Source of the DNA: Heterostelium album PN500
Lineage: Eukaryota > Evosea > Eumycetozoa > Acytosteliales > Acytosteliaceae
Length of the DNA: 64,000 nucleotides
Assembly (NCBI RefSeq): GCF_000004825.1
Contig: NW_008805089.1
Span: forward strand, 682,001 to 746,000
Direction of reading: 5' to 3'
Part shown: one piece after another, positions 43,261 through 53,894 of the stretch
How positions within the stretch are numbered: position 1 is the stretch's first letter
Layout: the number at the start of each line of letters is the position of its first letter
The notes under the pieces: model-generated
What the model was told of the DNA's origin: nothing
What the model saw: only the letters and a program-made list of their open reading frames with translations
Database searches by the model: none
Made by a program: the position numbers and the translations under genes

Positions 43261-43677
43261 CTATTTATTTGCAATTACTATCTATTTATATGATCATAAT
43301 AAAAGAAATAATTTACTATCCAATATTCTACAACACATCACATTTTAAAGTTAAATTGTTAACACACAAATAAATACACACACCATTTTATCTAATAATT
43401 GATTGATTGATTGATTGGTTTTGTTTTTCAAAATAGATAGGGTTTTTTAATTAACTATTTAAGATGGGATTTAAATAAATGATCTAGATCACATGTGAAT
43501 AAAAGTATTGGTATTATAGTAGTTTATCCTTTTCATTTTTAAAGTTGATCAATTCAATTTCTTATCTTTTAGATTTTGTAGATAAAATTTTTTTTTTTTT
43601 TTATTTCATTTTTTTTTATTTATTAAACGAATAAGACGACGATTTTTATTTGAAATCACGAGATACAAATAGTGAAG
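43261..43677. promoter_or_regulatory. Divergent spacer, GnT-I and Rrp45
   Basis: This 417-bp gap separates the two start codons and must carry both promoters. A GATT tetranucleotide run lies near 43400-43416 and a T14 tract near 43588. Its middle is occupied by the duplicated exon fragment, listed separately, so promoter space for Rrp45 may partly derive from old coding DNA. Confidence 0.5.
43453..43580 (-). pseudogene. Duplicated fragment of GnT-I exon 1
   Basis: The sequence from AACTATTT at 43453 to about 43560 matches 42847-42958, the 3' part of GnT-I exon 1 (which encodes STTIIPILLFTCNRSFYLNP), with scattered changes and small gaps. A few further bases to 43580 resemble the exon around 43066-43078, as if an internal part had been lost. 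It has no start or splice site and sits in the divergent spacer between the GnT-I and exosome genes. Confidence 0.8.
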
Positions 43678-45348
43678 ATGAAAGAGATATTGTCAAAGAA
43701 TGAAAAGGATTTCATATTGTCGTCTATTGACCAAGGTTTAAGAGTCGATGGTCGTAGATTGAATGATATGCGATCAATAAAGATCAATTTCGGTAAGCAA
43801 TATGGTATGGTAGAAGTACAACTAGGTAGAACAAGGTATGTCTAGACATTAGAATCCGAATAATACTATTAAGAGGAAAGCTAAGCTAATGATAATATTG
43901 TTATTTATTTTTTATATTTTAAAAAAACAAAAAAGAGTATATACAACGGTTACATGTGAAGTTACAGAACCAAAACCAGAGAGACCAAACGAAGGTTTCT
44001 TTATTTTCAATACAGATGTATCACCAATGTCAAGTGTATCGGTGGACTCATCCAGAGGTAATCCTGTCGAAGCTGAACTTGGTAGATTGATTGAACGTGG
44101 TTTGAAAGAGAGCAGAGCGATCGATACCGAAGCACTGTGTATCGTCGCAGGTTCAAAAGTTTGGAAAGTTAAAACAAACGTTCATGTATTAGACGACTGT
44201 GGAAATCTTTTGGATTGTGCATCGATCTCTGTAATCACTGCACTGCTACATTTCAGAAAACCAGATGTCACCGTAGTTGGTAATGATGCAACCATCGTAA
44301 ATATCATATTCAACTTTATCTATAGCCAATAGATTACCGTTTGAACTAATACAATATTGTTAATCAGCATCCTATAGATGAAAGAGAACCAGTACCATTG
44401 AGTATTCATCATACTCCAATTTCTATTACATTTGGATTCTTCCCAAAGGCGTATGTATTATATGGTTTGAGAGTAACAAACACTCTCGATTTGATAACCA
44501 ACTATCTCCTAACTTACTGATTTTGTTTTGATTAAAGTATTATGATTGTCGATCCAGATAATAAAGAAGAACAAGTTATGGATGGAAAACTTAGCTTTTA
44601 TGTAAATGTGCACAAAGAGATCTGTGGTGTTTCAAAGGGTGGTGGAATGTCAACAACCATAGAACAAGTCATTAAATGTTCAAAGATATCGGTCATCAGA
44701 GCAACTGAAATCACTCAGTTGATCAGAGAAGCATTACATCAGAATATTCAATCGAGACAGAAACCATCGACCAGAAGAAAAGGTCTACCATTTGAAATCG
44801 TTGAACACTCTGTACCTGAACCAACCACAGTCGCTGGTACAACTGTAGATATTAAAATGGAAATAGATACAAATAATAAACAACAACAACAAACGACATC
44901 TAAACCAACAACAACAACAAACAATAATAGTAATAATAATAACAAAGAAGAAACAAAAACAAAGACAACAGTTGATACGTCATCCATAAAACAACAACAA
45001 CAACAAAATAATAATAACAATAGTACTACCTCAAATGTGAAGAATACAGATATTGAAATGAAAGATAAAAAGAAAACTATTGAAATTGATAGTGATAGTG
45101 ATAGTGAAGAGGAAGATACAGTTGTTTTATCTTCGACAAACACAACGAAAACAACTCCGAGTGTTAATAACCCAGCAAAGTCAACTACAACCAAATCAGA
45201 AGAACCAACGATCACATCTAAACCAGCAGTTGCTAAACAACAAGAGCAAGCATCACCAATTAATTTGGATGAAGATTCAGAAGATCTATCAGTGGCACTT
45301 TTAAAGAAGAAACCAGCTGCCAAAAAGAAAGCAGCAGCTAAAAAATAA
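43678..45348 (+). CDS. Exosome core subunit Rrp45/EXOSC9
   Basis: Four exons, 43678-43835, 43936-44296, 44368-44450 and 44538-45348, give 470 residues. The RNase PH-like fold covers about 1-290: FILSSIDQGLRVDGRRLNDM at the start, VYTTVTCEVTEPKPERPNEG, EAELGRLIERGLKESRAID, VDPDNKEEQVMDGKLSFYVN, and VSKGGGMS near its end. It is one of six ring subunits of the 3'-5' RNA exosome, acting in rRNA, snoRNA and mRNA processing; the subunit itself is non-catalytic in known species. The C-terminal 170 residues are disordered, Asn/Gln/Thr-rich, with an acidic SDSDSEEED patch and a Lys/Ala-rich end (PAAKKKAAAKK) that resembles nuclear-targeting or RNA-binding tails. All joins are in phase. Confidence 0.9.
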
Positions 45349-45506
45349 ATAAAGAATTACAATAACAACAAAAACATACAGTAATTATAAATTATTATTA
45401 TTTTTTATTCTTTTGATACTTTAATCAGAGAATACAGAGAAATTGATATGAATTGGTTTTAAAGACAAAAAAAAATTTGGTTATGCGATTCGTTGTTGGT
45501 GATTGA
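45349..45506. other. Tail-to-tail spacer
   Basis: Short A+T-rich spacer between the convergent stops of the Rrp45 and TPX2-like genes. Nothing further is seen. Confidence 0.5.
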
Positions 45507-47794
45507 TTACTTCTTCATAGTTGATAATTTAAATTCCTTGATTTTGGTTGGAATCTCCTTTTTGTGAGGTGTATCTCTTTTGAAGGATGCTCTCTTGATT
45601 GGAACGGTGGTGGTGTGAATGGTAGTTGTGGCTGAGGTGGCGGTTGGTGCTGCAGGTGTTGGTGTAGAGGTTGGACCTGTCTTTGTCGATCTCTCAGCTC
45701 TCAATGCAGTTTCGAAGTGGAAACCGACTGGAACGGTCACATGTGACTTGCCACTGACTGACTTTCTCTTGGCCATTGGTACCTTGTTAGCGCTTGAGGT
45801 CGAAGTGGAATGTTGTTGAGTTGGGATTGGTGTGAGTGGTGCAGCTATAACTGGTTTTTGGTGCGATGGCAATGTAAGAGAGGTCTTTGGTGGTTGGGTA
45901 GCAACTCTTTTATCTGTATCGAAATGGAATGGTGTGATTTTGGTTAATCTTTGCTTCTTGATAACTTTTTCAGCACCACCATTTGCTTCCAGAGTGGATG
46001 GAGCTTGTTGAACCTTTCTCAAAGGTGAGTTCATAATCTCATGAACAACCGTATCAGTAATATTTTGGAAACCTACACTCTTTCTCCTAGATTTAAAGAA
46101 AATAATATTTAATAAGTAAATGATGTTATCATTTTGTCTTTTCATAAATAAACTTACTTTAATGATACAGATTGGTTGGTTGTATTTGATTGTTGTTGTT
46201 GTTGTTGTTGTTGTTGTGATGACTCTGGTAAATTCTTTAATGGAGAATTGGCTCTAATATTTGAAACCGATTGATACAACTGATTGATTGTGTTGGCGAG
46301 ATTAACGGATGATGTAGCCTGCTCGGTTGTTTTTAAATTGAGTTGGGGAGCAGTGATAACTGGAATTGGCAAGCAATCGGGAGCTGGGGAAGCTGGATGA
46401 ATAATTGGTTGCATATTGATACTGACTGACTTTCTCTTTGAGGCGATGGTGGATTGTCTTTTCTTTAGTGAGTTTTGGAGGAATGGTGATTTCTCCAGTC
46501 TTTCCTCAGCCTCTCTGATGGTCTCGCTCAGAACTGGGATTGGCTCAATATCGTCTTGTACAGTGGTAGGACCAAAAGTTACGGTGCTCTCTGGCTTCGG
46601 TGTCTTTGGCTCCTGTTGTTTGGTTGGTGTTCTGAGGCTAGATTTACTCGGTGTTGTTGGTTTTAACTCGACTTTCAACGGGGTGGTTGACTTTAGTTGC
46701 TCCATTTGCTTGACTGGAGTTGTAGAAAACAATTCGAATTTAGCTTGTGAAGTGGTTCCGAAATCTACTTTGACTGGTGTCAATGTCTTTGATTCGATTG
46801 GCTTGGCTGGGGTGATTGACTTTAATGGTGTCATTGATTTGAGTGGTGTTTTTGGTTGTTGTTTGACGACTTGAATTGGTGGTTGTTGTTGCTGCCTGAT
46901 GACTTGGACTGGTTGTTGTTGGAAGATATTGTCAGTGGTCGATACAACGATTGTTGATTTTTCGGATCTCTTTTTCTTCTTTTTCTTTTTTTCCTTCTCC
47001 TCGTTCTTTACTGCTGGTTGATTGTCAGCAGCTGGAAGTTCTTGAATTACAGTTGCTACAGTCTTTGTCTTTTTGGCTTTAGTTCTCTTCTTTGTTGCTT
47101 CTTTGGCGGTAGATGATTGTTGATCGACTGCCTCTGAAACCTTTGGTTTCTGGTTGGCAACCATAGAAGACTCGATAATATTGGAAATATTGGAGATATT
47201 CTCTTTGTTGTCAGAGGAAAGTGTGGTGGACTTTACCTTCTCCAAGAATGGAGTGAGTGACATATTTCCAATGGTAGATCCTCTCTTTTCGAATTGGAAA
47301 CTACGCATTGGTGTCAATTTAGATGATGAACTGGGAAGCATTGGATAGAGTTGTGGTGTCTTTGGTTTGTTGTCTGGTGTTGTTCTTAACGATGGATATA
47401 AGGCAGGTGGTGCACTTGGTGTCAAAGCTTGTTGAGGTGCTATTAGTTTTTGTGGGGTTGAAAACATTGGTCTAAGAGGTACTGATTTTCTTCTGATTGT
47501 TCGTAGTTGATCCCACTCTAAATCTTTTTGACTCTCTAATAAATTATTATTTTCAATATTATTATTATTATCTAGTTGTTGGAATGAAAGTGTAAGTTTA
47601 TTTTTTGTTGAACTTAATTTTCGATCTGAAAAGCGCCAAAAAAAAAAACAAAAGATCACAATTAGTTTATTTATTTCAAGAAACTTGTTCCATTGTCTTA
47701 ACTTACCAAACCATAAATCATCACTTTTGCTAGGTGTTGAGAAATCTACAAACTGAGGTGCATCAAAATCAAATGATTTATCTATAATACTCAT
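45507..47794 (-). CDS. TPX2-like spindle assembly factor
   Basis: Exons 47794-47707, 47625-46158 and 46086-45507 give 711 residues. The N terminus SFDFDAPQFVDFS followed by DDLWF matches the Aurora-A-binding segment of animal TPX2 (Tyr-Ser-Tyr-Asp-Ala-Pro...Phe-x-Asn-Phe...Trp-Phe). The long middle is basic and rich in (S/T)P sites (TPLK, TPVK repeats), likely mitotic phosphorylation sites. Near the C terminus HFDTDKRV and GFHFETALRAERS are TPX2-domain type F-x-F-x-T/R motifs. TPX2 activates and targets Aurora A and nucleates spindle microtubules under Ran control. KRTKAKK and KKKKKKRSEK clusters can serve as importin-alpha sites. Most of the length is low complexity, so orthology rests mainly on the two ends. 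Confidence 0.72.
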
Positions 47795-48140
47795 ACTATA
47801 ATCTTGATTTTAAAAACTAAAATATTAAAGGAAGTTAAAGTTTATTTTGAAAAAATACAAAAATTACATTTTTTTCATATTCTTCCAAACGGTACATTAA
47901 AGTTAAAGCGCCAAAAAAAAAATTTTTTGAATTCAAAAATTTTATAACATCAAGTTTTTTTTATTTTTATTGTTGAAAAATATAAATAAATAGACAGTTA
48001 AATATACATAAAAAATGAATCTTGGGTTTGGATTGTTTTGAGTTAAACAAAGATAAGAAAGTTGAAGTTGGTTTGGTTTGGTTTGGTTTGTTTTGTTGTT
48101 TGTTTGTTGGTTGAATTATCGAAACAATAGTATGAATACA
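47795..48140. other. Intergenic spacer with (GGTTT)n run
   Basis: A 346-bp A+T-rich gap with T and A tracts and a GGTTT pentanucleotide run at about 48071-48096. It contains the TPX2-like gene's promoter and the 3' flank of the cudA gene. No gene is seen. Confidence 0.55.
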
Positions 48141-49948
48141 TTACATTGATTCTACCTTTTGTTTCTTATTCTTATTTTGCACAGATTTTTTCCATTGTTT
48201 GACATTGACATTGACCAAACTTTGAAGTACGACTTCATTACTGGATGGATCAGTCAAAGTGAAATGGAAGTAGAGTGGAATGTGTGAGTTATGACCACTG
48301 CAGCACATTGGTTTTAAATGTAATACGAAACCGCCATCCTTGATGCGTGTGAGGATGTTGTTCTTGATCAACAAGACCTTTCCTTTGGCATGTGGATTGG
48401 CAGAGAAGTACGATTTTGTCTGATAATACTCAGTACAGATTTTGCAGTTATAGATTGGATTCAAGTGACCGTCGTAGACATTGCCGTCGAGAATCAGTGC
48501 CTTTTCGTTTGGCTCTGGGAATTGCTTGAAGCGTTTGGCATTACCAGAGTAACCGATCGAAGGATGAATGTAAATTCTGTAACCTTCGTAACGGTTGGTG
48601 AAGAACTGATGGTCGATGATTTGTTGGGCATTGAAATCATTGATGTTGGCACCCATCTGAAGCGAACTATTCTCGTTTGGCAACTTGAATTGGATTGGCT
48701 GGTAGTAGTTACGATGCATTGGGTCAATGAGGTTCCAACAGGCACGGTGACGACCGACTTCACCCGACATGTATGGCTCGAAAAAGACGACACTGGAACG
48801 GATAACGGTTGGTGGATTGAGTTCGTGTTGTTTCTGGAGTGAGTCTGGTGCAAGTCCAGTCTCCCAATGAGTAGAGAACTCTGAGCTGTTTGGAGAGATT
48901 GGTGGTGAACGGTAGGCATCCGGAGAGGAGTCATCAGAGTGTACAGGATAATGGTTTGGAGAGAATGTAGAATTTACGGCAACTTGTTGAGTTTTGACTT
49001 GGATGGCTTGTGATTGTTGTGGAAGTGATTGAAGTTGTAATAATCCTTTGGAATCAAGACCCATAATGGAACCGAGTTGTTGGAATTGAAGGATACTGTT
49101 GTTACCGTTGAAGATTGTTTGTTGTTGTTGCTTTTGGTTTGGACTATTGGAATTTGGTTTACCGAGTTGGAATTGCAAATTCATACCTTGTTGGTTGTTG
49201 GTAGCAATGTTGTTGTTGTTGTTGTTGTTGTTAAAGTTGGATGGAGTGGTCCAGGCTTGTGGTGGAAGGATACTCTTGTTGTTGGCATTCAATACGATAC
49301 CATAGTTTGGAATGTATTGAGATGGGATTGAGTAGACAGCTGGTGAGGTTACACTTGGCGATGATCCCAAGTCCTCCAAGAAATTAGAAAACACTGGTGC
49401 TGTAGCAGTTGATTGCAAATTGTAGATATTGGGGGTGTTACCGTTTTGGATTGGTGATTCTGGTGGACTGAAGTTGATACAAGTGTTATTGTTGGAATCA
49501 AAGTTGTTTTGTTGTTGTTGTTGTTGCTGCTGTTGTTGGGAAGCAACAGCATTTGTGATTTGTGCAAATTGCTGTGAGAACAATAACGAATCACTGGTAT
49601 TGTTGCTATTGTTATTGCTGTTGTTGCTAGAGTTATTGTTGGAATCAAAATTTGATTGTTGTTGTTGTTGTGGTTGTGGAACTCCAATCATACCAAGGCA
49701 GCTTTATTAAATTAAACAATATTAATTAAATGATAAATAAATATTCTTTTAGAATCCAATACTTACATGTCGAAATAATCATCGGATTGTTGAGTGACAC
49801 CGTTGGAGAGTGAGTTTGAAGACTTGGATGGTTCTTCCAACTTGACCATATTGAATGGTGTGATAGTACCAGTGCTATCATTCATTCTACTGTTTAACTT
49901 GTCGAAACAGAAGAGTGGGACTGGGTTGAGAGTGGATGTAGAATTCAT
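48141..49948 (-). CDS. cudA: CudA-type transcription factor
   Basis: Exons 49948-49767 and 49701-48141 give 580 residues. The first 340 residues are Asn/Gln/Ser-rich and carry no fold. From about 345 the CudA domain is clear: [98 protein letters not shown] and a basic C-terminal tail ([16 protein letters not shown]). In D. discoideum CudA is a nuclear DNA-binding protein, distantly related to the STAT DNA-binding region, needed for prespore gene expression and culmination. The two exons join in phase (DDYFDI then CLGMIGVP); the acceptor AATAAAG is weak but is the only one that fits. Confidence 0.88.
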
Positions 49949-51789
49949 TCTTGATTGAGAAAATTAAAAAGAGGGAGAGAGAAATAATAGATATGATCAA
50001 AAATAAAAATTGATTTGCTGATTAAACTTTAATAAAAGAATAAGTAAAATAAAATTAATTAATTAATTGTTTGTAATTAAAAGATTTTTTCAGGAAAAAT
50101 AAAATAAAATAAAATAAATAATAAATAAAACTATATAGTTATTTTTTTATTATTTATAAAACTAAAAATATATTTATAAATAAATATTGTACAAAAATAA
50201 ATGTGAAATTAAATAAGTGTTACCAATAGTTATAGTATGTGAGACCACAAAATTAAACACGCATACACACTGAAGGGAAGGAGAAGGAGTTGGTTACCAG
50301 AGAAATATATTTAATTTTAATTATATTAATAATGAGTGTATGTTATAGTGTGGAAAGTGGACAACAGTAACCCCAAAAAAAAAAAAAAAAAAAAAAAACA
50401 GATGATGGTTTGACAATTGTAGATATTTTATGTTTGATTCTATTTGTTTGGTTTTGTTTATACAGATATATAATAATATTGTATATATTATTATAGAATG
50501 TTAAGAGTTGAGTGGATAGAATATAGAAGAATAAATTATTTTATTTTTATTTTTTAAAAATAATAATTTATATATATTTTTTGATTTATTGTTATATAAA
50601 TGATATAACTTGTGTATATGTGTACTAATAACTCTATATTTATATTATAGATAGTATGTATTATATATATTGAATGTTTGTTATTATTTAAACTAGTTTA
50701 AAGCTCGGTTAATTGGGAATAAAATATATTTGTTTTGTTTTGTTTTTTTATAATTATTATTGTTGTTGTTTGTAGGTCCTTTTTATAAATAAAACGTGTG
50801 GTGATAGTTGGTTACTAATAACAAAAATAATACATGTATGTGTTTATTACTATTACTATTACAATATATATTATCAAATTAAATTTATTCAATAATAATA
50901 TTTTTTATATTACTATTGATTGTTGTTATTGTTGTTGCTATCAATTTTGTATTGATGATTTACTTTTGCTAACAATAAACTTGTTTCTAAGGATGGATTA
51001 TAAAGAATCTTTCTGTTGAATCAACTACCTTTCTTTTGGTTTGATAAAATAAAATAAAATAAAAATATTAATACAAACAATAACGAGGTGTGTTATTATA
51101 ATAATGGTGCATGAATTAATTATTGGTAACAGTGCAGTGTTATGTTTACCAATTTTTAATGTGAGAGTAAAAAAAAAAAATTTTGATTAAAAAAAATATA
51201 ATTTGAATTTTTTTTTGTTTTTGCAAAAAAAAAATAACCCCATTAAACCACTATTATCAAACCCATTTATCATCATAAGTTTTCGTGTTTGTGATAGAAA
51301 ATCTAGATAACCCTGTCATGTAACTTCTAATCAAACATTTTATTTTTTTTTAATTTTTATTTTTTCTTAGTTTTTTTTTAAAAAAAACTAACACCATGAA
51401 TTGTTTATCACGTGAATTTAATTTTTAAGAATCATCAAAAAGATCGATAACTCGACGTTTCATGTGTTGTGAGCCAAAAAATTTTGTGCGATATTTTTAA
51501 ACATGTTCCGAAACAACCGATCGGTTAAATAATATTGAATTATTTTTGATTTCTCAAGAAAAATAAATAAAATAAAATAAAAAAAGTGAGTGATTTTCGT
51601 TCAACAATGATCTCCATTTATTCTAGTGGTAAACATTAATTGTGGGTGAATATTTAGTATAACCAATAGAGTAGATCATTATTATTAAAAAAAAAAAAAA
51701 AAAAAAAAAGGTTGTGTGGTCTGAATTAATTAATTAAATAATAGTTTAATAATATTAAATTGAAAATGAATGATTGTGATGATTATTGT
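49949..51789. promoter_or_regulatory. Long upstream region of cudA
   Basis: This 1.84-kb gap has no gene. It lies upstream of cudA and downstream of the VPS9 gene, both on the minus strand, so most of it is available for cudA control. It contains AATAAAT and TATA-type runs, a purine block GAAGGGAAGGAGAAGGAG near 50271-50288, a 22-nt A tract near 50377-50398 and a 21-nt A tract near 51689-51709. A region of such size is unusual between same-strand genes here and fits a developmentally controlled gene. No specific binding site is claimed. Confidence 0.5.
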
Positions 51790-53894
51790 TTACCAAGGAC
51801 TACCAGTTTCATCTTCATCCAATCTAATGACAGAAGGAGGTTTTGTATATTTATGATATTGAAACGATGAGGTCAGATTATTATTATTATTGTTGTTGTT
51901 ATTGATAGTGTTGTTGCTATTGATAGTGTTGTATCTACTGCTGCTCGGAGCAAATGAAGAATGAGATGATTTCTGTACGTCGGGACCTCTGGGTGACAAT
52001 GGTGTGACAGATGATGAGTAGGAAGTTGTCGAAACATAATTATATAGGTTAGGTGATGATGTATATTGGTTCTGTACTAAAGATCTATTATTGGCTGGCG
52101 GTGAAGTTATGATTGTTGGTTGATGTTGTTGTGGTTGTTGTGTGTAGTTTGATAGCAATGAATTGGAACTTAAATAGGTCGGTAAATTTAATGATGTTGA
52201 TTTTACTTCTACATTATAAAAAAAAAACAATGGATTAAAATTAATAATTGGTTCTTTTGTTTTTTTAAACAAAAAAAGGTTAATGAGTTTCGTTACTTAC
52301 TTAAATGTTGATTTGGTGATAGAATATTAATATTGTTATTTATGATTGATGATTCATTGTTGTTTATGTTGTTGATGTTGTTTGTAAGGTTGGTATTGGT
52401 GTTCGGTGCAAATTGATCGATCAGTTGTTTGATATGTTCGACACCGGCTTGAAAGTTGACGAGATGATAACCAAATGAGTGATTGGATACGTCGGTGAAT
52501 ATATAGTTTGTACAATAGACGAGGTCGGTCTCGAGGAATCGTGGATGTGCTTGTATCAGCAGGTATGAGGTGAGCGGCAGTGCATCGTCACCGGTGATCG
52601 TCAGTGGATTGTCATCGGTGAGTTCGAGTAGCGACAATGTCTTTATCGAGTTTTCAATCTCATTCGATGCCTGCACGATAGTGAGGAGCTTATCGATCGG
52701 TGTCTGATCCATTTGAAACTGTATCATAATCTCAGTGGCACGCGCTAGATGCGGAGCGAATTCATTACGAATACCCAACTCTTCCAGCGTCAAATTCGAT
52801 AGCATTGCCATTTTCTCATAATAATAATTATTCTTCTCAGAGTAAATCTCTTTTAATTGTATATATATTTTATCATAAAGTTTACCTATTAAATAACTAT
52901 TTATAATATATTATAAATAAAATATTAATTTCTATTTTTTTTTGAATATACTTATTATAATTTGTTTATAAAACTTACCTATCAAGTAAAAGTGATAGAT
53001 TGTTCATTTGTTTCTCATTGGTTTGTAATTCTTTGTATTCGGCATTTGCACAAACTAGATCGTCCATAAATTTCTCTTTCATTCGCGAGAGTAGTTCTGT
53101 GACTTGAGTTTGATTGTGGTTCTCCAAATTGGTTGTTTGTTCGAAAAACATGATCTCATTATCCACTTTTTTCATTACGATAGAGTTTGGTGAGTTCAAT
53201 GGTTGAGAGTATAGGAATTGTGTTGCACTATATCATATTTAAATATTGATTTAATAATAATAATAAAAATTAGTAAATATGATACTATAGTTAGTTAGGT
53301 TTGTAATGATAATTACTTTTCAAAAGTTGGTTTCTGTGGTTTAATTATACCAAATTCCTCATTGTCGAAAGAGATCGATGGTTTAATTCCTGTTCCACCA
53401 ACCAATGGATATTCAATGCAGTAGAATCGATAGGGTTTGTACTCTCTGTTGTAACACATCTCGGCAAAGAGAATTTTGATCTGCTTGGTTGGATCACTCT
53501 TGTCGGTGATCAACATATTCTCGATATTGTACTTTGCATCTCTATTAAGTGATTCGTATTCGTCTTGATAGAATTTCGATCCAACTAATATATGTGATTC
53601 TGTTTATTTGTTATTTTTGAACAAAATAGTAAAAAAATTAGTTAAAAATTATATTAAAAAAATAATTGTAAATCAAAAAAATAACTGATGAACGTCATCA
53701 TCACCATCACTATCAAACAAATATCAATTAAAAGACATACCTATAATTTTAGCAGTAATATTCATTCCATAGAGAGAAAGTGACTGAGGAATACATAAAA
53801 GGTAACAATTGGTTTCGATTGCATTGAATATTTTCGGATGTTTAGTTTTCAGTATCTTTAGAAAAACATTACTGTTGAGATCTTCAGTATCCAT
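51790..53894 (-). CDS. VPS9 domain Rab5 GEF, Varp/ANKRD27-like N region
   Basis: Five exons, 53894-53741, 53599-53317, 53227-52979, 52896-52301 and 52208-51790, give 566 residues. The N-terminal 140 residues (ESHILVGSKFYQDEYES; FAEMCYNREYKPYRFYCIEYPL) follow the start of animal ANKRD27/Varp. The VPS9 domain, about 255-395, shows the helical lead-in, then the exchange motif GDDALPLTSYLLIQAHP (D332, Y340) and FGYHLVNFQAGVEHIKQL. VPS9 proteins load GTP on Rab5-class GTPases at early endosomes. The ankyrin repeats of Varp are absent; instead a 170-residue Asn/Ser/Gln tail follows, ending in DEDETGSPW. The acceptor of exon 4 was chosen because the nearer TTTAATAG site breaks the frame. Confidence 0.83.

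Noticed and set aside
52883-52890. TTTAATAG as acceptor for exon 4 of the VPS9 gene
   Set aside because: Its use puts an immediate stop in frame; the AAATAG site at 52898-52897 keeps the frame open through the VPS9 domain.
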